From NCBI RefSeq assembly GCF_000472285.1, contig NZ_KI421412.1, positions 100,626-135,040 on the forward strand: a DNA stretch of 34,415 nucleotides, written 5' to 3'. The position numbers were made by a program, and so were the translations under genes. The notes beneath the pieces were generated by a model. It saw nothing but the letters and a program-made list of their open reading frames with translations. It was not told where the DNA came from and searched no databases. This stretch comes from Desulfuromonas sp. TF (GTDB taxonomy: Bacteria; Desulfobacterota; Desulfuromonadia; Desulfuromonadales; ATBO01). Within the stretch, counting starts at the first letter, position 1, and every line of letters begins with the position of its first letter. Shown piece by piece: positions 26,363 through 34,300 of this stretch.

Positions 26363-26587
26363 ATGGAAACGACGCGGCGCAGCATTGCCAAAGCACTCTC
26401 CTGGCGGATCCTTGCCACCGTGATCACATCGGTTCTTGTTTTAGTCATTACCGGCAAGGGCGAATTAGCCGCCACCGTCGGACTGGCGGATACCAGCATC
26501 AAATTCTTTGTCTACTTCGGCCATGAGCGGCTGTGGAATCGTATCAATTACGGCCGGGAGCAGAAGCAGCCTGAGTACTCCATCTGA
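26363..26587 (+). CDS. DUF2061 small membrane protein
   Basis: A 74-residue protein of family DUF2061, seen repeatedly beside sulfate-assimilation genes; its function is unknown. Two hydrophobic stretches (about 14-32 and 40-56) flank the motif GLADTSIKFFVYFGHERLWNRI, and the N-terminal RRSIAKALSWRILATV is typical. The start METTRRS at 26363 is chosen for family fit; GAGAG lies eleven bases upstream. It is first in the cys operon, 16 bp before cysH, so it is likely co-translated with it. A role in sulfate or sulfite handling at the membrane is only an inference from context. Confidence 0.88.
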   Translation: METTRRSIAKALSWRILATVITSVLVLVITGKGELAATVGLADTSIKFFVYFGHERLWNRINYGREQKQPEYSI

Positions 26588-26603
26588 AGAACGGGAGATG
26601 ATC

Positions 26604-27314
26604 ATGGAAAACATCGCTATGCAGATCCGCCCTTCCGAGCTGACGACTGAAAACTCTCCGATGGAGATCCTCCGTGCCGGGGTTGAAATGGCCGGAGGGC
26701 CGGTCGCCCTGGCCTGCTCTTTCAGCGTCGAAGACGTGGTAATCATTGACATGCTGCACCAGACGGCGTCGCCGGCTACGGTTTTCGCGCTGGATACCGG
26801 TCGCCTGAACGAAGAAACTTATGAGGTCGCCGAGGCGGTGAGCGAACGCTACGGGATCGGCATCGACTGGTATTTCCCCCGGCGGGAGGACGTCGAGAAC
26901 ATGGTACGCGGAAAAGGGCCCTACTCTTTCCGCGAAACCCTTGAGAGCCGTCACGAATGCTGCCGCATTCGCAAGATGGAGCCTCTGCAGCGGGCGCTGC
27001 AGGGCCTCTCGGGATGGATCACCGGCCTGCGCCGCGAGCAGAGCGTCACCCGCAGCGACCTCTCCCCCATCGAAACCGACCACGGCAACGGCGGCATTCT
27101 CAAGATCAATCCGCTGATCGGGTGGAGCGAGAAAGAGGTCTGGGAGTACGCCGAACAGCATCGAATTCCGACCAACCGCCTGCACAGACAGGGCTATCCC
27201 TCCATCGGCTGCGCTCCCTGCACCCGGGCTGTGGCACCCGGCGAACATCCCCGGGCCGGGCGCTGGTGGTGGGAGAATCCGGAGCACAAAGAGTGCGGCC
27301 TGCACCGACGTTAG
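26604..27314 (+). CDS. cysH: Adenylyl-sulfate (APS) reductase
   Basis: Thioredoxin-dependent reduction of APS to sulfite; 236 residues. The four cluster cysteines of the [4Fe-4S] APS-type enzyme are present: CC at 119-120 and C203/C206 in GCAPC; PAPS-type CysH lacks them. The catalytic nucleophile C231 is in the C-terminal ECGLH. The substrate PP-loop-like ACSFSVEDVVIIDM is intact. It should thus use APS directly and need no APS kinase. The start at 26604 has GGGAG six bases upstream; an ATG two codons earlier abuts the SD. The gap of 241 bp to cysD is filled by repeats. Confidence 0.96.
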   Translation: MENIAMQIRPSELTTENSPMEILRAGVEMAGGPVALACSFSVEDVVIIDMLHQTASPATVFALDTGRLNEETYEVAEAVSERYGIGIDWYFPRREDVENMVRGKGPYSFRETLESRHECCRIRKMEPLQRALQGLSGWITGLRREQSVTRSDLSPIETDHGNGGILKINPLIGWSEKEVWEYAEQHRIPTNRLHRQGYPSIGCAPCTRAVAPGEHPRAGRWWWENPEHKECGLHRR

Positions 27315-27315
27315 T

Positions 27316-27437
27316 GCCGGCGCTTCGCCTCCGCGCCGATACCGGCGTTGGCTGTGCTGCTCGCATCCTCGGCGTAGCGCTGCTACGCCTGCGGTGATCG
27401 CTCCTTGCCGCCTTGGCCTCGGCGCGAAATCGAACCG
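27316..27437. repeat. GC-rich structured intergenic element
   Basis: Non-coding stretch after cysH with a perfect hairpin GGCGTAGC/GCTACGCC (27371-27389) and further GGC-rich inverted segments. It looks like a dispersed intergenic repeat but no second copy is in this window. Confidence 0.45.
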
Positions 27438-27467
27438 CTTGCACCTGATTTGAAATACCGAAAAGAT

Positions 27468-27536
27468 TGTAGGCCGGGATAAGGCGAAAGCCGTTCCCGG
27501 CGCCTCGCCGGAAACACTGTGCTTATTCCGGCCTAC
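27468..27536. repeat. REP/BIME-like palindromic pair
   Basis: GTAGGCCGGGATAAG (27469-27483) faces CTTATTCCGGCCTAC (27522-27536), 14 of 15 positions complementary. Between them lie GGCGAAAGCC and CCGGCGCCTCGCCGG. The sequence strongly resembles enterobacterial REP units. Confidence 0.7.
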
Positions 27537-27555
27537 CCTTCGGAAAGCGTTTTAT

Positions 27556-28461
27556 ATGAACATGAAAATGACCCATCTGCGGCAGCTCGAGGCGGAGAGC
27601 ATCCATATCATCCGGGAGGTCGCGGCCGAATTCGAAAACCCGGTGATGCTCTACTCCATCGGCAAGGATTCCGCTGTGATGCTCCACCTGGCGCGCAAAG
27701 CCTTCTATCCTGCCAATCCCCCCTTTCCGCTGATGCATGTGGATACCACCTGGAAATTCCGGGAGATGATCGAGTTCCGCGACCGGATGGCGCACGAATG
27801 CGGTTTTGACCTGCTCATACACACCAACGAGGAAGGAGTCAGACAAGGGGTCTCCCCCTTCACTCATGGCTCGGCCCTCTATACAGACATCATGAAGACC
27901 GAGGGGCTCAAGCAGGCACTGAACAAATACAAGTTCGACGCTGCCTTCGGCGGCGCCCGGCGTGATGAGGAGAAATCCCGGGCCAAGGAGCGGATCTTCT
28001 CTTTCCGCACCGCCAGTCACCGATGGGACCCCAAATGCCAGCGCCCCGAGCTGTGGAACATTTACAACGCACGGGTCCGCCCCGGCGAGAGCATCCGCGC
28101 TTTTCCGCTGTCCAATTGGACCGAGCTCGACGTCTGGCAGTACATCTACCTGGAGAATATCCCCATCGTTCCTCTGTATTACGCGGCGGTGCGGCCGGTG
28201 GTGGAGCGCGACGGGATGCTGATCATGGCCGACGACGAACGCCTGCAGCTGCGCCCCGGAGAAAAGGTCGAAATGAAATCGGTACGCTTCCGCACCCTGG
28301 GGTGCTATCCCCTGACCGGAGCCGTCGAATCCACGGCTGCCACCCTCCCCGAGATCATCCAGGAGATGCTCCTCACCCGCACCTCCGAGCGCCAGGGCCG
28401 CCTTATCGACCACGACCAGGCGGGATCGATGGAGAAGAAGAAGCAGGAAGGATATTTCTAG
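27556..28461 (+). CDS. cysD: Sulfate adenylyltransferase subunit 2
   Basis: The ATP-pyrophosphatase subunit of ATP sulfurylase, 301 residues, forming APS from sulfate and ATP with CysN. The PP-loop [18 protein letters not shown] is at 33-50. [35 protein letters not shown] and the C-terminal [10 protein letters not shown] are diagnostic. ATG 27556 and ATG 27562 are both usable, with GGAAAG upstream. It is separated from cysN by a 157-bp inverted repeat, unusual for a pair normally tightly linked. Confidence 0.97.
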   Translation: MNMKMTHLRQLEAESIHIIREVAAEFENPVMLYSIGKDSAVMLHLARKAFYPANPPFPLMHVDTTWKFREMIEFRDRMAHECGFDLLIHTNEEGVRQGVSPFTHGSALYTDIMKTEGLKQALNKYKFDAAFGGARRDEEKSRAKERIFSFRTASHRWDPKCQRPELWNIYNARVRPGESIRAFPLSNWTELDVWQYIYLENIPIVPLYYAAVRPVVERDGMLIMADDERLQLRPGEKVEMKSVRFRTLGCYPLTGAVESTAATLPEIIQEMLLTRTSERQGRLIDHDQAGSMEKKKQEGYF

Positions 28462-28463
28462 TC

Positions 28464-28598
28464 GTAAGCTGTAAGCTAGTAGCTATAAGCTGAAAAAAAT
28501 CTTCTTACATTCCCGAACGTTGAACTCAAGACAAAATAGCCATAAGTTTTTTGCTCCAGGCTTTTTCCTTTAAGCTTACAGCTTAAAGCTTATAGCTA
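28464..28598. repeat. Inverted repeat of AGCTNTA-type units
   Basis: The left arm (28464-28492) and right arm (28571-28598) are runs of AAGCTGTA/AGCTATA heptamers in opposite orientation, with an A/T-rich 78-base loop. It fills the cysD-cysN gap. Confidence 0.8.
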
Positions 28599-28618
28599 TC
28601 GAAATCGGAGATTTCGAT
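28598..28618 (+). promoter_or_regulatory. Hairpin with the cysN Shine-Dalgarno in its loop
   Basis: Perfect 9-bp arms ATCGAAATC (28598-28606) and GATTTCGAT (28610-28618) with loop GGA. The only SD candidate GGAG (28607-28610) is in the loop, and the ATG follows the stem directly at 28619. Folding would be expected to affect initiation; function is unproven. Confidence 0.55.
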
Positions 28619-30445
28619 ATGGCCCACCAGTCTGAATTGATCGCCAGCGACATCCACGCCTATCTCAAGACCCAGGAAGAGAAGGGGATGCTGCGCTTCA
28701 TCACCTGCGGCAGCGTCGACGATGGCAAGAGCACCCTCATCGGCCGTCTTCTCTGGGACTCGAAAATGGTCTTCGAGGATCAGCTCGCCGCCCTGGAGGC
28801 GGACAGCCGGCGTGTCGGGACGCAAGGGGAAAAAGTCGACTACGCCCTGCTCCTTGACGGCCTGCAGGCCGAGCGCGAGCAGGGGATCACCATCGACGTC
28901 GCCTACCGCTTCTTCTCCACCGACAAACGGAAGTTCATCGTCGCCGACACCCCCGGGCACGAGCAGTACACCCGCAACATGGTTACCGGCGCATCCACCG
29001 CCCAGGTTGCGGTCATTCTCATCGACGCCCGCAAGGGGGTGCTCACCCAGACCAGGCGGCACAGCTATCTTGTATCGCTGGTCGGCATCCGCCACGTGAT
29101 CCTCGCCATCAACAAGATGGACCTGGTCGACTACAGCGCCGAGCGCTTCTCGGCCATCCGCCAGGAGTACGAAAACTTCGCCGCCGGGCTAGGCTTCGAC
29201 CAGATTGCCGCCATCCCGATCTCCGCCCTTGAAGGGGACAATGTCCTGACCCGCAGCGACAAAACTCCCTGGCACCAGGGGCCGACCCTGATGGAGTATC
29301 TGGAAACGGTCCAGGTCGCAGACGCCGCAGTCCGCAAGCCCTTCCGCATGCGGGTGCAGTGGGTCAACCGTCCCAATCTCGATTTCCGGGGATTCTGCGG
29401 CACCATCGCTTCGGGCGCGGTCCGCCCCGGAGACGACGTGGTGGTCACCTCTTCCGGCCAGGTCAGCCGGGTCAAACGGATCGTCACCATGGACGGAGAT
29501 CTGGAGAAAGCCGTCGCTGGGCAGGCCGTCACCCTGACTCTGGCCGACGAGATCGACATCAGCCGCGGCGACACACTCGCCTCCTCCGATGAACGCCCTT
29601 ACCACGCAGACCGTCTCGAAGCCAAGGTGGTCTGGATGCATGAGGAACCTCTGGCTCCCGGGCGCAGCTACCTCCTCAAGGCCGGCTCCTCCACCGCCCC
29701 TGCCCAGGTCGTCGAGCTCAAGTTCAAGGTCAACGTCAACTCCCTGAGGCAGGAGTCTGGAGAAACCCTCGAACTCAATGAAGTCGGGGTATGCACCTTC
29801 AGCCTGGACAGGCCCGTCTCCTTCGATTCCTATCGAGAGAACCGCGGCACCGGCAACTTCATCCTTATCGACCGATTCACCAACGCAACCGTGGGCGCCG
29901 GAATGATCCATCAGCCGCTGCTCCAGTCCGCCGGCGACCAGTGGTCTAAGATCAATGTCGACAGACAGGCCCGCGCCGAGCGCAAGGGGCAGAAGCCCCG
30001 GATTCTCTGGTTCAGCGGTCCGGAAGGCGTTGACCTCCCGGCCATCGCAGCGCTGGTGGAAAAAAGGCTCCACTCCCTGGGTCGGCACACCTATCTCCTG
30101 GACGGTGCAAATCTGAATCGCGCACTTAACGCTGACGCCGATACCGCCGGCGGAAATGGAGGAGAGCAGATCCGGCGGGTTGCCGAGGTCGCAAGGCTTT
30201 TTGCCGAAGCCGGGCTGGTCGTTCTGACCTCCTGCGCCTCGTCCGGTGAGGACGTTCAGCTTGCCCGGGAGGTTCTGGCCGGAGAAGTTTTCACCGAGAT
30301 TTTTGTCGACATCCCTCCGGAAGCATCCGGCCGGCAGGGGGCCGCAGACGGCGTCGACGCCATCTTTATCAGTGACGTCCGGCGATCCGGGGAGGATCTG
30401 GCCGAAGAAATCGTGAGAAAAATTGGTTTTTCTGCTAAAGTTTAA
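28619..30445 (+). CDS. cysN: Sulfate adenylyltransferase subunit 1 (CysN) with degenerate APS-kinase-like C-terminus
   Basis: GTPase subunit of ATP sulfurylase, fused to a CysC-like domain; 608 residues. The GTPase part is complete: G1 GSVDDGKST (31-39), DTPGHEQY and NKMDLV, followed by two beta-barrel domains to about 445. From 460 the chain clearly follows APS kinase ([36 protein letters not shown]) but the P-loop is GPEGVDLPA (467-475, no Lys or Ser/Thr), DGDN is DGAN (495-498), the SPxRxxR segment is absent and the YKKARAG lid is missing. The kinase is therefore almost surely inactive. The adjacent APS-using CysH makes it dispensable. The 157-bp spacer to cysD and the SD hairpin suggest separate control. 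Confidence 0.95.
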   Translation: MAHQSELIASDIHAYLKTQEEKGMLRFITCGSVDDGKSTLIGRLLWDSKMVFEDQLAALEADSRRVGTQGEKVDYALLLDGLQAEREQGITIDVAYRFFSTDKRKFIVADTPGHEQYTRNMVTGASTAQVAVILIDARKGVLTQTRRHSYLVSLVGIRHVILAINKMDLVDYSAERFSAIRQEYENFAAGLGFDQIAAIPISALEGDNVLTRSDKTPWHQGPTLMEYLETVQVADAAVRKPFRMRVQWVNRPNLDFRGFCGTIASGAVRPGDDVVVTSSGQVSRVKRIVTMDGDLEKAVAGQAVTLTLADEIDISRGDTLASSDERPYHADRLEAKVVWMHEEPLAPGRSYLLKAGSSTAPAQVVELKFKVNVNSLRQESGETLELNEVGVCTFSLDRPVSFDSYRENRGTGNFILIDRFTNATVGAGMIHQPLLQSAGDQWSKINVDRQARAERKGQKPRILWFSGPEGVDLPAIAALVEKRLHSLGRHTYLLDGANLNRALNADADTAGGNGGEQIRRVAEVARLFAEAGLVVLTSCASSGEDVQLAREVLAGEVFTEIFVDIPPEASGRQGAADGVDAIFISDVRRSGEDLAEEIVRKIGFSAKV

Positions 30446-30552
30446 AAATTGTGTTCGGCCGAAAGCGGACCAGACGCGGCTATTGGATTGATTCGAGAAT
30501 TCCTTCCATGAATTCCGAAGACCCATATCATCGTTTCGCAAAGGAGATCAAC

Positions 30553-31509
30553 ATGAGCCAGATCTACACGGACAATTCCCTCTCTATCGGCCGCACCCCA
30601 CTTGTACGCCTCAACCATCTCTCTCCCAAAGGAGGGGCGACCATCCTGGGAAAGATTGAAGGGCGCAACCCCGCCTATTCCGTCAAGTGCCGCATCGGCG
30701 CATCGATGATCTGGGATGCGGAGCAAAAAGGACTGCTCGGCCCCGGGAAGGAAATCGTCGAGCCGACCAGCGGCAATACCGGCATCGCCCTCGCTTTCGT
30801 CGCCGCCGCACGCGGCATTCCCATCACCCTGACCATGCCGGAGACGATGAGCCTGGAGCGGCGCAAGGTGCTCAAGGCCTTCGGCGCCAACCTGATTCTC
30901 ACCCCCGGCGCCAAGGGGATGGGTGGCGCGATCGCCGCCGCCGAGGAACTGGCCGCCTCTGATCCAGGCAGATACGTTCTGCTGCACCAGTTCAAGAATC
31001 CGGCGAACCCGGCCGTCCACGAGCAGACCACGGGTCCTGAGATCTGGGAAGATACCGAAGGCGGCATCGACATCCTGGTCTCCGGCGTCGGCACCGGCGG
31101 AACCATCACCGGCGTGTCACGCTATATAAAGAACACCAAGGGCAAGGCGATCACCTCGGTTGCCGTAGAGCCGACCGATTCACCGGTGATCAGCCAGAAA
31201 TTTGCGGGTGAGGAACTCAAACCGGGACCGCACAAGATCCAGGGGCTCGGCGCAGGCTTCATTCCCGATACCCTCGACCTCTCAGTCGTCGATCAGGTCG
31301 AACTGGTAACAAATGAAGAGGCGATCGAGTTCGCCCGCCGCCTGGCGAAAGAAGAAGGAATTCTCTCCGGCATCTCCTGCGGTGCCGCCGCCGCGGTGGC
31401 GGTCCGCCTCGCCTCCAGACCGGAGAACGCCGGCAAGACCATCGTGGCCGTTCTGCCCGACTCCGGCGAGCGCTACCTCTCCAGCGTCCTGTTCGAGGAC
31501 CTGGCTTGA
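30553..31509 (+). CDS. cysK: Cysteine synthase (O-acetylserine sulfhydrylase)
   Basis: PLP enzyme joining sulfide to O-acetylserine; 318 residues and very close in sequence to E. coli CysK. The PLP lysine is K45 in [18 protein letters not shown] (71-77) binds the substrate carboxylate, and GVGTGGT holds the PLP phosphate. [11 protein letters not shown] closes the chain. The start at 30553 has AAGGAG seven bases upstream; the frame is open a further 34 codons without support. It ends the cys operon, 107 bp after cysN. No serine acetyltransferase gene is visible. Confidence 0.97.
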   Translation: MSQIYTDNSLSIGRTPLVRLNHLSPKGGATILGKIEGRNPAYSVKCRIGASMIWDAEQKGLLGPGKEIVEPTSGNTGIALAFVAAARGIPITLTMPETMSLERRKVLKAFGANLILTPGAKGMGGAIAAAEELAASDPGRYVLLHQFKNPANPAVHEQTTGPEIWEDTEGGIDILVSGVGTGGTITGVSRYIKNTKGKAITSVAVEPTDSPVISQKFAGEELKPGPHKIQGLGAGFIPDTLDLSVVDQVELVTNEEAIEFARRLAKEEGILSGISCGAAAAVAVRLASRPENAGKTIVAVLPDSGERYLSSVLFEDLA

Positions 31510-31547
31510 GGAGGTTTTTTCCCCATGCTCAAAGACGATAAAAGCTA

Positions 31548-31576
31548 TTGACAAGGAGAAAGCTCTTTCCTATAGT
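31548..31576 (+). promoter_or_regulatory. Sigma-70 promoter of the first SAM-riboswitch unit
   Basis: TTGACA (31548-31553), 17-bp spacer, TATAGT (31571-31576). Near-consensus; the transcript should start about 31583, shortly before the aptamer. Confidence 0.9.
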
Positions 31577-31605
31577 CAGGCTCAACAATAAAATAAAAGC
31601 AGCAA

Positions 31606-31745
31606 CGTCATTATTGAGAGTGGTGGAGGGAAAGGCCCTGCGAAGCCACAGCAACCGGTCCACCGTCGCCAAGGCTATGGCGGATGTCAGGTGCTAATTC
31701 CTACCCGCCGAAGCCCTAGGGGCGAAGGCGGGAAAGATGAGGACG
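31606..31745 (+). promoter_or_regulatory. SAM-I (S-box) riboswitch
   Basis: The conserved core GAGAGTGGTGGAGGGAAAGG, then GAAGCCACAGCAACC and later GTCAGGTGCTAATTCCTACC match the S-box aptamer. The terminator at 31784-31820 is its expression platform: SAM binding should promote termination before the metI-like gene. Exact 3' border of the aptamer is approximate. Confidence 0.95.
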
Positions 31746-31783
31746 GCGCTTCGCAGGACACGATCCCTTTTTCGACTCCCTCG

Positions 31784-31820
31784 AAGCCCCTTCTCATCCC
31801 CATGAGAAGGGGCTTTTTTC
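31784..31820 (+). terminator. Riboswitch-controlled intrinsic terminator
   Basis: A 14-bp stem AAGCCCCTTCTCAT with its complement (31784-31797 and 31802-31815), loop CCCC, then TTTTTT. It lies 35 bp before the metI-like start. Confidence 0.95.
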
Positions 31821-31854
31821 GTGGTCCCGATGCCTGCATAAAGAGGAATGACCG

Positions 31855-33006
31855 ATGAAACAGAAGAGCATGCTCACACTCGAAAGCCGACTCGTGCAAC
31901 TCGGGGTCGGCAGGGACGAACGGACCGGGGCCATCAGCTTTCCCGTCTACCCCAGCGCCACATACCGGCATCCGGCGGTGGGCGAGAGCACCGGCTTCGA
32001 TTACACCCGTTCGGGCAATCCGACCCGCCAGATTCTCGAAGAGGGTCTCGCCGAACTCGAGGGGGGCCGCCGCGGCCTGGCCTTCTCCTCCGGGATGGCA
32101 GCGCTCACCACTCTCTTCCTGCACTTTTCAGCCGGTGACCACCTGGTTGTCTCCGAGGACCTCTACGGCGGGACCTACCGGGTTCTCGATCAGATCTTCG
32201 CCAAACTGGGGTTGAGCGTTACCTATGTCGACACCACCTCCAACGCCGCCGTGGCGCAGGCCGTCACCGGAAGCACCCGGGCGCTGCTGGTGGAGACCCC
32301 CGGCAATCCGCTGCTGGGAGTCGCTGATCTCAGCGCGCTGGCCGATCTCTGCCGGGAGCGAAAACTGCTGTATATCGTCGACAACACTTTCCTCACCCCC
32401 GTTCTCCAGCGTCCCCTGGCCCTGGGGGCCGATATCGTGATACACTCGGCGACCAAATACCTGAGCGGACACAACGACCTGTGCGCCGGGGCGCTGGTGG
32501 CCAGGGATGCAGAGATGGGAGAGAGGCTGTATTTTCTTCAGAACTCCACCGGCGCCATCCTCCCTCCCAGCGACTGCTGGCTGCTGATGCGCAGCCTCAA
32601 GACGCTGGCCCTGCGCATGGAGCGACACTGCGACAATGCCCTGCAAGTCGCCCGCTGGCTGAAGCAGCAGCCGCAGGTCACCGCCGTCTACTATCCCGGG
32701 CTGGAGGACCATCCGGGATACGCTTTGTCGCAGGAGCAGGCGAGCGGCTTCGGCGGCATGCTCTCCTTCCGGGTGAAAGATCCCCAGTTGGCCCGTAAGA
32801 TGCTGAAAAACCTGCGCCTGATCTCCTTCGCCGAAAGCCTCGGAGGGGTGGAATCGCTGATGACACTGCCGGCGGTCCAGACCCACGGTGACATCCCCGT
32901 CGAGGAGCGGGAAAGGCTCGGCATCTGCGAAAGCCTGCTGCGCCTGTCGGTGGGAATCGAGAGCGCCGGGGATATCATCGCCGACCTGGAACAAGCTTTA
33001 AAATAG
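31855..33006 (+). CDS. Cys/Met metabolism PLP enzyme, MetI-like (cystathionine gamma-synthase / O-acylhomoserine thiolyase)
   Basis: A 383-residue type I PLP enzyme. The PLP lysine is K201 in HSATKYLSGHND; YGGTYR and ETPGNP are family motifs. GESTGFDYTRSGNPTRQ and FAESLGGVESLMTLPAVQTH resemble B. subtilis MetI, which makes cystathionine or homocysteine from an acylhomoserine. Substrate use cannot be fixed from sequence. The start at 31855 has AGAGGA upstream. It follows a SAM-I riboswitch, so it is a methionine-pathway gene repressed when SAM is high. It precedes a second member of the family, as metI-metC do in Bacillus. Confidence 0.93.
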   Translation: MKQKSMLTLESRLVQLGVGRDERTGAISFPVYPSATYRHPAVGESTGFDYTRSGNPTRQILEEGLAELEGGRRGLAFSSGMAALTTLFLHFSAGDHLVVSEDLYGGTYRVLDQIFAKLGLSVTYVDTTSNAAVAQAVTGSTRALLVETPGNPLLGVADLSALADLCRERKLLYIVDNTFLTPVLQRPLALGADIVIHSATKYLSGHNDLCAGALVARDAEMGERLYFLQNSTGAILPPSDCWLLMRSLKTLALRMERHCDNALQVARWLKQQPQVTAVYYPGLEDHPGYALSQEQASGFGGMLSFRVKDPQLARKMLKNLRLISFAESLGGVESLMTLPAVQTHGDIPVEERERLGICESLLRLSVGIESAGDIIADLEQALK

Positions 33007-33040
33007 GTCCTATCGGACTTATAAGACCCATAAGACCTGT
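33004..33040. repeat. Short GACCTATAAG-type intergenic repeat
   Basis: Units such as GGTCCTATCGGACTTATAAG and GACCCATAAGACC form an imperfect inverted array between the two PLP-enzyme genes. Confidence 0.5.
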
Positions 33041-33052
33041 AAAGGACTTTTC

Positions 33053-34198
33053 ATGACCGAGAAAAACTACCGTCCCGCCACCCTCCTGGTCCACCAGGGG
33101 ACAGACCGCGACCCCGCCACCGGAGCCGCCGCCATCCCCATCTATCAAGCGTCCACCTACCACCACCAGGGAGGAGAGCCGGGCAAATACGATTACGCCC
33201 GCAGCGGCAACCCCAGCCGGGACCAGGTGGAAGAAGCGATCGCCCTTTTAGAAGGAGGGGTGCAGGGCTTCGCCTACGCTTCCGGCATGGCCGCCATCGG
33301 CAGCGCCCTCTCCCTGCTCAGAAGCGGCGACCACCTGATCGCTCCCGACGACCTTTACGGCGGCTCCTATCGCTATCTCAGCACGATTCTCCCCCAACAG
33401 GGAATCGAGGTCTCCTTAGTCGACCAGACAGACCTCGCGGTTCTCGAGGAGACGATTCGCCCCCAGACCAGGGCCATCTTCCTGGAGACCCCCTCCAACC
33501 CCCTGTTCAAGATCACCGACCTGCGGGGAGTGGTGGAAATCGCCCGGCGAAGGGGATTGCTCACCTTCCTGGACAACACCTTCATGACCCCTCTGCTGCA
33601 GCGGCCTCTCCACCTCGGCGTCGACGTGGCGATCCACAGCGCCACCAAGTTCCTCGGCGGCCACAGCGACCTGCTCGCCGGACTGGTCACTACCGCCGAC
33701 CCGGAACTGGCCCGGGAGCTCAAGCGGTTCCAGAACGCCTTCGGCGCGGTTCTCGCCCCTTTCGACTCCTTTCTCCTCGCCCGCGGGATAAAGACACTCA
33801 AGCTGCGCCTGGAGGCGGCCCAGGCCGGAGCGCAGATCCTCGCCGAACGCCTTCGGAGTCATCCGGCGGTGAACCATGTCTATTACCCGGGCCTCTCGGA
33901 ATTCCCCGGCAGGGACCTGCATCTCTCCCAGGCGGACGGGCCCGGAGCGGTTCTCTCCTTCGAGCTGAAGGAGAAGGTTCAGGTGGCGCCCCTGCTGGCA
34001 ACGGTGAAGCTGCCCATCATCGCCCCGAGCCTCGGTGGTGTGGAGACGATCCTGACCCACTGCTGGTCCATGTCCCACGCCGCCATCCCGGCCCCGGTCA
34101 AACGGGAGCTCGGCATCCGCGAGACGCTGGTGCGCATCTCCGTCGGCATCGAAGACCCGGAGGATCTCTGGGAGGATTTGAACGAAGGGTTGTCGTAG
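33053..34198 (+). CDS. Cys/Met metabolism PLP enzyme, MetC-like (cystathionine beta-lyase)
   Basis: A 381-residue paralog of the preceding enzyme. The PLP lysine is K199 in HSATKFLGGHSD. AIPIYQASTYHHQ, PGKYDYARSGNPSR, DDLYGGSYRY and LTFLDNTFMTPLLQRPLHLG resemble B. subtilis MetC, which cleaves cystathionine to homocysteine. Gamma-lyase or synthase activity cannot be excluded. The start at 33053 follows AAAGGA. The TAG stop lies in a GTAGGG palindrome. Together with the MetI-like enzyme it would complete transsulfuration from cysteine to homocysteine. Confidence 0.92.
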   Translation: MTEKNYRPATLLVHQGTDRDPATGAAAIPIYQASTYHHQGGEPGKYDYARSGNPSRDQVEEAIALLEGGVQGFAYASGMAAIGSALSLLRSGDHLIAPDDLYGGSYRYLSTILPQQGIEVSLVDQTDLAVLEETIRPQTRAIFLETPSNPLFKITDLRGVVEIARRRGLLTFLDNTFMTPLLQRPLHLGVDVAIHSATKFLGGHSDLLAGLVTTADPELARELKRFQNAFGAVLAPFDSFLLARGIKTLKLRLEAAQAGAQILAERLRSHPAVNHVYYPGLSEFPGRDLHLSQADGPGAVLSFELKEKVQVAPLLATVKLPIIAPSLGGVETILTHCWSMSHAAIPAPVKRELGIRETLVRISVGIEDPEDLWEDLNEGLS

Positions 34199-34221
34199 GG
34201 GCACGGCATGCCGTGTCCCGC
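34195..34221. repeat. GTAGGGGC-type palindrome, variant copy
   Basis: GTAGGGGCACGGC around AT to GCCGTGTCCCGC: same layout as the his-operon palindromes with different inner bases. It provides the stop of the MetC-like gene. Confidence 0.75.
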
Positions 34222-34246
34222 ACCGGCATGGAGCCCGTGAAACTGT

Positions 34247-34275
34247 TTGACAAACAAGTGACTTTACATTAAAGT
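34247..34275 (+). promoter_or_regulatory. Sigma-70 promoter of the second SAM-riboswitch unit
   Basis: TTGACA (34247-34252), 17-bp spacer, TAAAGT (34270-34275). The start should fall near 34282, ahead of the aptamer. Confidence 0.8.
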
Positions 34276-34300
34276 CCATCTCGACAATTACATAACGCAT

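Noticed and set aside
31490-31525. Terminator at the end of cysK
   Set aside because: There is a T-run, but the preceding stem is only ACCT/AGGT; too weak to call.
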